NCBI GenBank assembly: GCA_965203685.1
Contig: OZ241908.1
Span: 1,674,001 to 1,738,000, forward strand
Length of the DNA stretch: 64,000 nucleotides
Origin: VXYL01 sp965203685
Lineage (GTDB): Bacteria > Pseudomonadota > Gammaproteobacteria > Pseudomonadales > Azotimanducaceae
Direction of reading: 5' to 3'
Position numbers and translations under genes: made by a program. Below the pieces are notes generated by a model that saw only the letters and a program-made list of their open reading frames with translations, was not told the DNA's origin and did not search any database. Shown here one piece after another: positions 53,231-62,200 of the stretch (positions are counted from its first letter, which is position 1; every line of letters begins with the position of its first letter).

Positions 53231-53476
53231 AAGGGCCGGCCGGTGGGCACACAGCGGGGAAGGCAGGACACTCGAACTGGCCGACCTCAACCCGACGCGG
53301 GAGTTCATGGGGCCCTCCGATGGCGCCAACTCTCGCGGGGCGTTGAAAAGGGCGATGTTCTGTAGAGGGGGTGGACAACCGCACGTCGACCTTGGCTCGT
53401 GCCGCACGGCTCTCGTTCTGGTGGCCATTGCTTCCCGAGAACGCCCGCGACAATGCAGGCAGGCCGCCCTACCGGT

Positions 53477-54466
53477 TCACGCCTGCCACTTCTCCGCCGG
53501 CGCGAAGTCGCTGATCCCGACGCTGTCACGGAAGTCGGCCGAGGCGTCCTCGGTACGCTGATCCAGGCGGATGCCGATGGCGTCGGCAACGCGGGTGATG
53601 CCGTTGAATCCCGCTGCCACGAGAATCGCGTCGCTGGTCTCCTGCGCGCCGAGCCGCCCAAGGCCCTCCTCGCGCAAGGCTGCGACTTCGTCCCAACGCC
53701 AGCGTGCCACGGCTTCCGCCAACGCGACGAGGAAGGCACCGCTCGGCACGTTGCCGTCGCCGTCGGCACGCCCGGTGGCAAGTTTCAGTTCCGCTGGCTG
53801 GCCGGCTTCGAGGGCCCTCGCACGGAGCGCCACGGTGTGGGACGTTGTTCAGTAGAAGCACTCGTTGACGGCGGATACCCGCGACGCGACGAGTTCGACC
53901 TGCGGCGGGCTGATCGAGAACGCCGTGCCCGGCCGCATGTAGTACGAGGGGTTGAACGTGTCGAAGAACAGCTTGCGGGCGCTCGGCACCAGCCCGAGCG
54001 AGCGCACGACATTGGCCCGGCCCTCGCGCTTGATCGGAAGCCAAGCACCCGCATCGACGACATCCTCGGAGCGCTCGAAGGTGGGCACGCCCGGCTCCGG
54101 TTCTGGCAGTTCTGGCAGTTCCATGCCAATGCCTTGGGCGAACGTGTCGACGATCACCGAACTCGCGGTGACGGCGACCAGTTCCACGTAGGCTTCGGGC
54201 TGCAGTCCCATGTCGATGAGATGATCGAACCAACGGCGGGTCAGCCGTCCAGAGTCGTTGCGTATGCCGTGGATCGCTTCGACGGCGATCGGCGGCAAGC
54301 CGCCGTCGCTCGCATGCTCGCCCTGCGGCGCGCCGGCGTTCCGCGTCTCGCGCACGATGCGCAGTCGATCCGCACCGTTCCACCAGGCCCCCGGTCGAGC
54401 GAACGCCCGCCGCGTTTCGTCGTGGGCTTCGACGACGTGGTCCGCAACGGGTAACGCCGCGCTCAC
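53477..54466 (-). CDS. AhpD/carboxymuconolactone-decarboxylase-like protein, probable selenoprotein (Cys-x-x-Sec)
   Basis: Read through one in-frame TGA (53851-53849, codon 206), the product is 329 residues. The upstream part holds LTRRWFDHLIDMGLQPEAYVE, LELPEPEPG-type loops and PSYYMRPGTAFSISPPQVELVASRVSAVNECFY. The TGA follows, and then TTSHTVALRARALE, so the motif is Cys203-Phe-Tyr-Sec206-x3-Ser-His, where relatives have CFYC-x3-SH. The frame runs 123 more codons to 53477 with CMD-like helices (SDAILVAAGFNGITRVADAIG). The start GTG at 54466 overlaps the stop of the upstream GST. Alternative: a pseudogene with TGC to TGA. Known AhpD-like selenoproteins carry CxxU, so I favour selenocysteine. 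Confidence 0.72.
53809..53820 (-). promoter_or_regulatory. Candidate bacterial SECIS hairpin
   Basis: On the gene strand CGAG-GGCC-CTCG forms a 4-bp upper stem with a 4-nt loop whose first two bases are G. It starts 28 nt after the TGA, inside the 16-37 nt range described for bacterial SECIS elements. A second short hairpin (CCAC-ACC-GTGG) lies nearer the TGA at 53830-53840. Confidence 0.5.
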
Positions 54467-55227
54467 GATGCTGCTTGCGCGGCGACTTCCCGGGCCGCGC
54501 GCACCTTATCGTTGGTCTGGTTGAAGAGCAGTTCCTGACGCGCCTTTTCCTCTTCTTCGGTCAGTTTGCGCTGACCGAGGTCGTGGCCGATTCGTCGCCC
54601 CTTGTCGACCGCGGGCCGGTCGCCTACTCGGTAGACCCAGCGCCGGACGTTGGGGAACGTCTCCCAGGCGTTTTCGTCGACGACCCGTCGGATCAGGAAC
54701 GCCCACGGCCAGGTGATGATGTCGGCGATGCTGTATTCGTCGCCGGCCAGGTACTCGTTGACGGATAGCTGGGCGTCCATGACGCCGCAGAGGCGGTCCA
54801 CTTCGCCGACGAAACGACGGGTCCCGTATTCGAGCTGCTTGGGGTCGTCGGCGAGGTTCTTGCCGTAGTTCTTGAAGTGGTTGGCGTTGCCCATCATCGG
54901 CCCGAGGTTGGCCATCTGCCAGTGCACCCATTGCAGGACGCGGTAGCGCTCTCGTGGTGCCCTGGGCAGGAACTTGCCGGTCTTCCCGGCGAGGTACTCC
55001 AGGATCGCGCCGGACTCGAAGATGGCCAGCGGCTCGCCGCCGCCGAGCGGATCATGATCGATGATGGCCGGCATCCGGTTGTTCGGCGAGATGCGCAGGA
55101 ACTCAGGCTTGAACTGGTCGCCGCCGCCGATGTTGACGGGTACGACGTTGTAGGGCAGGCCGCACTCCTCGAGCATGATGGTGAGTTTCCAGCCGTTCGG
55201 CGTCGGCCAGTAGTAGGCGTCAATCAA
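54463..55227 (-). CDS. Glutathione S-transferase, YfcG/YghU-type
   Basis: The 254-residue protein has the N-terminal segment TPNGWKLTIMLEECGLPYNV, then VNIGGGDQFKPEFLRISPNNRMPAIID and ESGAILEYLAGKTGKFLP, as in YfcG/YghU glutathione-dependent disulfide reductases. It lacks a catalytic Cys or Ser at the usual GST position; YfcG-type enzymes use a Thr/Asn site (TPNG here). The C-terminal domain is helical with a charged tail. It overlaps the selenoprotein candidate (GTGA), so the pair may act together in thiol or peroxide chemistry. Confidence 0.85.
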   Translation of the reverse strand: MIDAYYWPTPNGWKLTIMLEECGLPYNVVPVNIGGGDQFKPEFLRISPNNRMPAIIDHDPLGGGEPLAIFESGAILEYLAGKTGKFLPRAPRERYRVLQWVHWQMANLGPMMGNANHFKNYGKNLADDPKQLEYGTRRFVGEVDRLCGVMDAQLSVNEYLAGDEYSIADIITWPWAFLIRRVVDENAWETFPNVRRWVYRVGDRPAVDKGRRIGHDLGQRKLTEEEEKARQELLFNQTNDKVRAAREVAAQAAS

Positions 55228-55357
55228 TGGACCGCTCCGAAAAATCGAAGCCGTACCTTACTATAATTGCCGCAATCCCCCGGACCTTGCGAACACCTTG
55301 TACCCTGCCCGTACACCGGTCGACGGCTCGCCACGACGGGAGTCGACTGGAGACGCC

Positions 55358-56950
55358 ATGCATGACGACATTCGCCGGTCGGTAGCCCGCCGACGCACGT
55401 TCGCCATCATCTCGCATCCGGACGCGGGCAAGACCACGGTGACCGAGAAGCTGTTGCTGTTCGGCAACGCGATCAAGCTGGCTGGCACGGTCAAGGCACG
55501 CAAATCGCGGCGTCACGCGGCGTCCGATTGGATGGCGATGGAGAAGGAACGCGGCATCTCGGTGACCACGTCGGTCATGCAGTTCGACTACGCGGACCGC
55601 GTGGTCAACCTCCTCGACACGCCGGGTCACGAGGACTTCTCCGAGGACACCTACCGAACGCTGACCGCCGTGGACTCCGCGCTCATGGTCATCGACGCGG
55701 CCAAGGGCGTGGAGCCGCGAACGGTGAAGCTGCTCGAGGTCTGCCGGCTTCGCGATACGCCGATCGTCACCTTTATCAACAAGCTCGACCGCGAGGTTCG
55801 CGACCCCATCGAGTTGATCGACGAAATCGAGGACGTCCTGCAGATCGAGTGCGCGCCGGTCACGTGGCCCATCGGCGCGGGGCGGTCGTTCCGCGGCGTC
55901 TACCACCTGGGATCGGACCGGTTGATCCGCTACACGCCGGGGGTCGGCGACCGTGTGCACGACTACGCGGTCATCGATGGCCTAGCGAGCGATGCCGCGG
56001 CGGCGTGGCTCGGGGACGACTACGAACCATTCCGCGAAGAGGTGGAACTGGTCCGCGGGGCGAGCCACCCATTCGACCCCAACGCCTTCCTTGACGGCGT
56101 TCGCTCGCCGGTCTTCTGCGGTACGGCGCTCGGCAACTTCGGTGTCCGCGAGTGTCTCGACCACCTCATTGAGCATGCGCCCCCGCCGGGTGCGCGGGAC
56201 ACGCTCGAACGTCCCGTGGTGCCTTGCGAGGAGCCGTTTTCCGGATTCGTCTTCAAAGTCCAGGCGAACATGGACCCGAAACATCGCGACCGCATGGCTT
56301 TCCTGCGCGTATGTTCCGGCCGCTACCGGCAGGGGATGCGCATCCGCCATGTCCGCATGGGCCGGACCGTCAAGGTGACCGACGCGGTGACCTTCATGGC
56401 TGGCGACCGCGTGCGGACCGCCGAGGCCTATGCCGGCGACATCATCGGCTTGCCGAATCACGGTTCGATCCGCATCGCCGACACCTTCAGCGAAGGCGAG
56501 CCGCTGCATTTTCGCGGTGTGCCGAACTTCGCGCCGGAACTGTTCCGGCGGGTCCGCGTGCGCAACCCGTTGCGTGCCAAGCAGTTGGAGAAGGGCCTGC
56601 GTCAATTGGCCGAGGAGGGTGCCGCGCAGGTCTTCTTTCCGCTTGAGCGCAACGACGCCGTGATCGGTGCCGTGGGCAGCCTGCAGTTCGATCTCGTCGC
56701 GTATCGGCTGAACCACGAATACGGGGCCGATTGCGTATTCGAGGACGCCGGCGTGGCGGCCGTGCGCTGGGTCTCGGGCGAGTCGGACGCGCTCGGTGAG
56801 TTCCGGGCCAAGTACGCCGATCGGCTGGCCTTGGACGGCGGCGGGTGCCTGGCCTACCTGGCTTCGACCCGCGCGAATCTCGCCCTCGCGCAAGAACGTG
56901 CTAGCGCCATCGGCTTCGCCTCGACGCGCGAACACGCTGTGGAGGCTTAA
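55358..56950 (+). CDS. prfC: Peptide chain release factor 3
   Basis: The 530-residue protein is a translational GTPase with the G1 motif SHPDAGKTT, G3 DTPGHEDF and G4 NKLD. The RF3-specific parts are SGFVFKVQANMDPKHRDRMAFLRVCSGRY and the C-terminal VGSLQFDLVAYRLNHEYGADC. RF3 promotes release of RF1/RF2 from the ribosome after peptide hydrolysis. It is divergent from the GST operon across 130 bp. The length equals that of E. coli RF3, and all sites look intact. Confidence 0.97.
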   Translation: MHDDIRRSVARRRTFAIISHPDAGKTTVTEKLLLFGNAIKLAGTVKARKSRRHAASDWMAMEKERGISVTTSVMQFDYADRVVNLLDTPGHEDFSEDTYRTLTAVDSALMVIDAAKGVEPRTVKLLEVCRLRDTPIVTFINKLDREVRDPIELIDEIEDVLQIECAPVTWPIGAGRSFRGVYHLGSDRLIRYTPGVGDRVHDYAVIDGLASDAAAAWLGDDYEPFREEVELVRGASHPFDPNAFLDGVRSPVFCGTALGNFGVRECLDHLIEHAPPPGARDTLERPVVPCEEPFSGFVFKVQANMDPKHRDRMAFLRVCSGRYRQGMRIRHVRMGRTVKVTDAVTFMAGDRVRTAEAYAGDIIGLPNHGSIRIADTFSEGEPLHFRGVPNFAPELFRRVRVRNPLRAKQLEKGLRQLAEEGAAQVFFPLERNDAVIGAVGSLQFDLVAYRLNHEYGADCVFEDAGVAAVRWVSGESDALGEFRAKYADRLALDGGGCLAYLASTRANLALAQERASAIGFASTREHAVEA

Positions 56951-56953
56951 GCC

Positions 56954-57742
56954 GTGAGCCCGGTGATCGAGACCGCGTTGCGCGAATTCCTGGCGACGGA
57001 CGAGGATCCGGTGGAGGGCGCCCTCATCGTGGCGCGAATCCTCGATGCCGATGCCGATGTCGACTGGGCGCGCGCGGAAGTGGCCGCGATTGCAGACCGT
57101 GTGGGGCGCGCCGATCGCCATGGCCCATTCACCCCCGCCGACCTCGTGGCGGCGGTCGCAGCGGAAGGGTTCAAGGGTGCCGGCGACCGGTACTACGAGG
57201 TCGACAACAGCATCCTGGATCGCGTCTTGCGTAATCGCCGCGGCATACCGATCTCGCTGGGCGTCGTCCTGATCGGTGTTGCCCGCCACCTCGGGTTCGA
57301 CGCCCGGGGCGTCAATTTCCCCCGCCACTTCCTCGTCACCATCGACGATGTGCTGGTGGATCCCTACGCCGTGGCGCCCACGACGCTTGAGAACTGCCGC
57401 AAGTGGCTGGCCGACAACAACGTCAGCGAGCAGGGCGCGTTCGACCTGACTCGCCCCAAGGACGTGGTTGTGCGCATGCTGAACAACGCCCGGATGCTGA
57501 TTCAGAACCGCGGCGACTTCGTCCGCGCCTTGGACATCTCGGACTACCAGTTGCTTCTCGTGCCCGACTACTACGGCTTGTACGTCGAACGGGCCGATGC
57601 CTGGCTTGGACTGAATGCGCCGGAAATGGTGGTGGAGGAACTCAAGAAGGCGGCCGAGCGCGCGCCGGACGCGAAAACAGCCGAGCGCTTGCGCGAACGG
57701 ATCGCCCAGGCGAAGCGGCTCGGCGGATCGGAAGTGAACTGA
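56954..57742 (+). CDS. SirB1-family transglutaminase-like/TPR protein
   Basis: A GTG start 3 bp after prfC gives 262 residues. The N-terminal and middle part matches the SirB1 domain: YYEVDNSILDRVLRNRRGIPISLGVVLIGVARHLGF (residues about 80-115), then GVNFPRHFLV. The C-terminal 80 residues contain TPR-like helix pairs (RALDISDYQLLLVPDYYGLYVERADAWLGL). SirB1-like proteins are cytoplasmic and often sit near prfA/hemK-type genes; function is not established. Translation is probably coupled to prfC. Confidence 0.8.
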   Translation: MSPVIETALREFLATDEDPVEGALIVARILDADADVDWARAEVAAIADRVGRADRHGPFTPADLVAAVAAEGFKGAGDRYYEVDNSILDRVLRNRRGIPISLGVVLIGVARHLGFDARGVNFPRHFLVTIDDVLVDPYAVAPTTLENCRKWLADNNVSEQGAFDLTRPKDVVVRMLNNARMLIQNRGDFVRALDISDYQLLLVPDYYGLYVERADAWLGLNAPEMVVEELKKAAERAPDAKTAERLRERIAQAKRLGGSEVN

Positions 57743-57749
57743 GACCAAA

Positions 57750-58556
57750 ATGGCTTCACCGTCTTTGAGAATCTTCTCCTACCTGCCCAATCCACGCGTG
57801 TGGAAGGCGCTGATCGCCGCGGAGTTGTGCGGCGTCGAGGTGGAGGTGACCGGCGATCGGTCAGGCAATCTCGGAGCGTGGCTGTGGGACTACGACGCGC
57901 GGCCGTTGCCGGAGAATGAACGCACGGAGCGAAGCCCCTATGCTCGCGCGGGTCGCAGGGGTTTCCGCGGCACGCTGTACAAGACGGATGCCTTCATGGC
58001 AGCCCATCCGTTCGGCACCGTGCCCGCGGCGTTCAGTCCCGGTGGCCGGGTCGGGATCTTCGAATCCAACAGCATCCTGCGGGCCGTCGCCCGGGCCGGC
58101 GCCCGCAATCGCGCGTTGTACGGGCGCGACGACTACGAGGCCTCGCGAATCGACAGCTTTCTCGATGCGAACCTGGTCTTCGGGCGCGAGGCGCAGGTCT
58201 ACCTGCTGGCCATGGGCAAACCGGTCGCCACCGTGCATGAACGCATGAAGGCCGCTTACGATTTCTATCTTGGCGGCGTCGAGAACGCGCTTCGCCAGGC
58301 CGACTACCTGGTTGGCGACGGCTTGACCATCGCCGACATCTCGTTCGTCTGCGACTTCGCGCAGTTTCTGCGCGAGGGCCACTACGAGGAAGCGCTGGCC
58401 GGTGCGGGTCTCGCCCTAGTCAGTCGCAACGGGCCGGACGAGTATCCACGCGCCTTTGACCACATGCTCCGACTTGAACGCACCGACGCGTTTGCCAAGC
58501 ACATGGGCACGTACCTCAACTGGTACCGGCGCAAAAGGGCGGCTGCGGAAACTTGA
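57750..58556 (+). CDS. Glutathione S-transferase-like protein
   Basis: The 268-residue protein begins SLRIFSYLPNPRVWKALIAAELCGVEVEV, a GST thioredoxin fold, but has an insertion of about 40 residues (DYDARPLPENERTERSPYARAGRRG) before FGTVPAAFSPGGRVGIFESNSILRAVA. The C-terminal domain has the LVGDGLTIADISFVCDFAQ signature. It resembles eEF1B-gamma/GST-related proteins. It starts 7 bp after the SirB1-like gene. Substrate is unknown. Confidence 0.75.
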   Translation: MASPSLRIFSYLPNPRVWKALIAAELCGVEVEVTGDRSGNLGAWLWDYDARPLPENERTERSPYARAGRRGFRGTLYKTDAFMAAHPFGTVPAAFSPGGRVGIFESNSILRAVARAGARNRALYGRDDYEASRIDSFLDANLVFGREAQVYLLAMGKPVATVHERMKAAYDFYLGGVENALRQADYLVGDGLTIADISFVCDFAQFLREGHYEEALAGAGLALVSRNGPDEYPRAFDHMLRLERTDAFAKHMGTYLNWYRRKRAAAET

Positions 58557-58578
58557 CTTGCCGGGCGCGTCTGCGACT

Positions 58579-59286
58579 TCAGGCGTCCGTGAGCACAGGC
58601 GGGATTCGCTCGGCGACAGCCCGGTACTCGGTCAGTGCCGGCGCGTAGTCGTCGATCGTCACCGGGACCGCGCCGCGTAAGAGAAGCGCCTGTCGCGCAT
58701 CGCGCGTGGCCGGGTCTTCCAGGGCTGCCGTGACGAGCCTCGCGAGCCGGTCGCGTTGTCCATTGCGGCGCACGACATACGGTGGCGCAGGAGCGGACAC
58801 AGTGCGCTCGAGCACGGGCAAGCCGGCGACGCTCACGGGCACGTCGCGCTCGAGAATGTGCCAGGTCACGGCGTCGATGCATGCCGTGGCCGCTACGCCT
58901 CGCCGGACGGCGGACAGGCTCGCCGCGTGCGAACCGGTAACGATCAGCGACCTCGGCCTGCAGACACTCAACAAGGCCGAGAACCCGGAGCGGGACGACA
59001 GCGAGTTGACCGCGGCAACGCCGTCGCGGGATCCGACCAGGTAGCTGAAGTAGTGGCCCGGCGCGCAGTCGAGATCGAATACCGGTGCGAGTACGGGCTC
59101 GATCGGCAGATCGCCGAGAAAGAGATCCAGGCCGCAAGCCTGGGATATGACGAGGTCATCGGCGCGCCACTGGGCGTCCACCGGCGTCGTGCGGTCCAAT
59201 TCGCCGCCGAGGCCCGTGGCGTGCCACAGCACGTCGTTGGCCCACTGCACCGACGGCAAGTCGTACCAGGGAAACGACGCTGTCAT
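58579..59286 (-). CDS. PhnD-like substrate-binding protein without signal peptide
   Basis: The 235-residue protein is a periplasmic-binding-protein-II fold of the PhnD/phosphonate type: FPWYDLPSVQWANDVLWH at the N-terminus, ISQACGLDLFLGDLPIEPV, GHYFSYLVGSRDG and GVAATACIDAVTWHIL. It lacks a signal peptide, so it may be a cytoplasmic sensor or enzyme. Its ATG overlaps the TGA of the upstream fusion gene (ATGA), so the two are translated together. It converges with the GST gene across 22 bp. Confidence 0.7.
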   Translation of the reverse strand: MTASFPWYDLPSVQWANDVLWHATGLGGELDRTTPVDAQWRADDLVISQACGLDLFLGDLPIEPVLAPVFDLDCAPGHYFSYLVGSRDGVAAVNSLSSRSGFSALLSVCRPRSLIVTGSHAASLSAVRRGVAATACIDAVTWHILERDVPVSVAGLPVLERTVSAPAPPYVVRRNGQRDRLARLVTAALEDPATRDARQALLLRGAVPVTIDDYAPALTEYRAVAERIPPVLTDA

Positions 59287-62200
59287 GGGGTTGCGGGCTG
59301 CTCTGCGGCGTCGGCGAACCACCGGACGGCATCGGCGACGACCGTCCGTCCATCGGTGCGATTGGTGACGACGAGGCTGACTGGTCCAGCGTCCAGATCG
59401 AATCGACCGAGGGTCGTCCAACCCGGGTCCGTGGCCGACGCATCGAACTCCACCTCCTGTGACCGGCCGCCGTTGACGAGCGTCACGTCGTATGTGCCCA
59501 GTTGTGGTCCTCCGCCACCTCCCGAGGTGAACTCCAGTTCGGCCGTGAGGCGGAACGGCGACCGGCTTCGGGTGGTGTAGCGCGCCGCGAGATCAGGCAG
59601 GTGGTAGTCGACGCGCCAACGACCGGCGCTGGGCAGCACGGCCGAAAACGTCGCCGCCCGGTCGCCTTGGCCTGGCGTCACCCGCGCGATGGTGTGTCGA
59701 TAGCGGCCCCAACTCGTGGGTTGCTCCTGCCGGGACCAGTGCGCTTCGAGAACGGGGTCGAGACGCTGGTAGACGGGTAGACCTTCGTCGACGTCGTAGG
59801 CCGCGTCGATGCCGGCCGCGGTTGCCGAGAATCCCGCATCGAGATCATCGACCACGATGCCGGCGTCCGCCGCTGGGCGCCAGGAACTCGGACGGGCGTT
59901 CACAAGCGGGGCGGCGTCCGTGGCGGTGGCCCTGTCGGGCTCGGGAACCCGCACGGGAAACTCGTGCCGATTCAGGGACAGGTAAGGTGCCACCCAGAGC
60001 TCATGGATCGGCTCCGGCGTCACGAGACCAACCTCGACGGCCGAGTGTGCCGGCACTCGAACGGGGTCGCTCTCGCGAGCCGGCGCATCGGCGTCGGCCA
60101 AGCGGTATCGCAAGCGCAATAGCCCGGGTACAGCTTCGCCGTTGAAGATGTCGAGGCGAGCTTGGTAGCGGGGTTTGCCGTCGTCGCTGTCGGCAAGCCG
60201 CGCCGTCGTCACGGCAGAGGCGATGAACCCCGGCAACGCCGCATCGTGCAGCCAATCGCCGAGTAGCGCCGGCAAATCGGCACCAAGCTCGAGGGCCAAC
60301 CGTTCGAAGTCCGCGGCGGTGAAGGACCTGCCACGATAACGCTCGCGCAGTTCGGCAAGCAGGCGGGCGGTGGCTTGGCGACCAAGGCCGTCGAGAATTG
60401 TGCGAGCAGCCGCATCGCCTTTCATCGTCAGGACGTTGACCGCTTGGCTGGGGTCCTTGCCGTCGAGGTCGAGCAGTGCGGTTCCGAGCGCGCGGTCCCA
60501 TACCGAGGGCGGGCGGCTGGCCCCGAAAAGCTCCGCCGAGGCGCTTCCCGAGCCGCCCGCGAAGGCACTGGTGAAGGCGTCGGCGAGGAGGGATTGCACC
60601 GACGGACTCGATGCGTAGATGTGCGCCGAAAAGTAGCTCTCGGCATCTCCCAGAAGGCGCGCGACAAGGGCATGGCAAAGGTACTCCAGCGCAACCGCCC
60701 CGTTGCCGCGTGCGCCGGTCTGGTGCAGGAACAGGTTGCGTGCCAATCCCGCGAACGGGTCGGCACCGCTGCGGTCCCCCTTGAGGAACATCTCCAGCCG
60801 CTCGACCTCGTCTTCGGGAAACGACTCGTTCGGCGACGTCGTTTCATAGAAGTGAGCGGTCGGGAAGCCGCGTTCCCGGAGTAGTAGCACACCCGGTGGT
60901 GCCAGCGTCGACGGCATCTGCCAACCGCCGCCGTAGCCGCGCAGCCGCGCGGGCACTTCGACCAAGCTTAGGGCGTCGTAGGGATAAGGCATGCCCAACG
61001 CCGCGGCATTCTGGACGATGCGTTCCAACGCGTCCGTGATGTCGTTGACGGAGTCGGTGAAGTAGTGCACGGGGGCGGTGTGCTGCGGACTCAGGAGCAG
61101 TTCCAACTCGGTGTCGCGGATCGTCGTTGCAAAGCGTTCGAACCGTGATGCCAGGAGGGCGACTTGCGGCACCGGTGCCTTGGGCGTGAAGCGGAAGCGG
61201 CCGTCCCCGAGCGACTTGCGGCGCCCGGGCCCGGCAACTAGCCATTCATCCGGTGCCTCTACGACGAGGTCGACGGTGTAGAAATCACGAGGCCACTTCT
61301 CGTTCGCGAGGGAACCGGGCAGCCAATGCACCGCCGGCATCAAGGCGACAAAGCGCCGGTCGAAGAGGGACGCCGCCGTGCCGAGGTCACGTAGCGGGCT
61401 GGAGCCGGGGGCATTGCGCGGGTCGATGGCCGCGTCGAGGTAGGCGAAGTCGGGGTCGGGAATGCCCGTTGCGCGAACGGCGACCGTGACCGCGCCGTCG
61501 GTGCGCGAGACGAGGTCGGCGCGCAGCAAGCCGTCACGATGCGAGAAGGTTGCCGGCTGGCCGTTGATCAGGACTTCGTGAGTCGCCATGCCGGGATTGA
61601 AGCGGAGCGACAGGCCGTCGGAGACGTCAGCCACTGCGACCGCCAACGAGACGTCGACATGCAGTGCATCGCCAGGTTCGATCCGCACCTCGCCCGTCAC
61701 GGACCGAATGTCGAGTGCGACACCGACTGCCGACTCTTGGCTGGCCCGCCATTGCGACCGCTTGGCCAATTCGGCGTGGGCCTGGCCGATGACGCCGGCG
61801 ATGCCGGCTGCACCACTGCCGAGTAGAACGGTCCCCACGACTACGTACCGGCCGCGCGACACGGCATCGGGCCGCCGGAGGCACGCCGATGCGAATGCCA
61901 GGAGCGCGACGGCCGCGACGGCGACCCCTGCCCGTTGCAGGAAGGTCGCGGCGTTCGGAACGGACGTGACGAGGTCCGAAACCAGCCGGTCCGGCGCGAG
62001 GGCGACGGTGGCCAGTAGCCAGGCCGGGGCCTGGGCCAGGCTCCAGATGCCCAAGGCCAGCAAAGCGAACGCGACAACAACCACAGCAAGCCGGTTGCGC
62101 AGCGCCGTGGCTAGGAGGAACACCGCGGCACCCCAGAACAACAAGGCTGGCAACGCGTCGGCAAGCAGGAACACGGCGAGGGAGACCGGCTCGATGGTCG

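Noticed and set aside
51672..53453. Minus-strand frame of 593 codons across the IS element
   Set aside because: Antisense to a clear DDE transposase; composition is Arg/His/Ala-rich.
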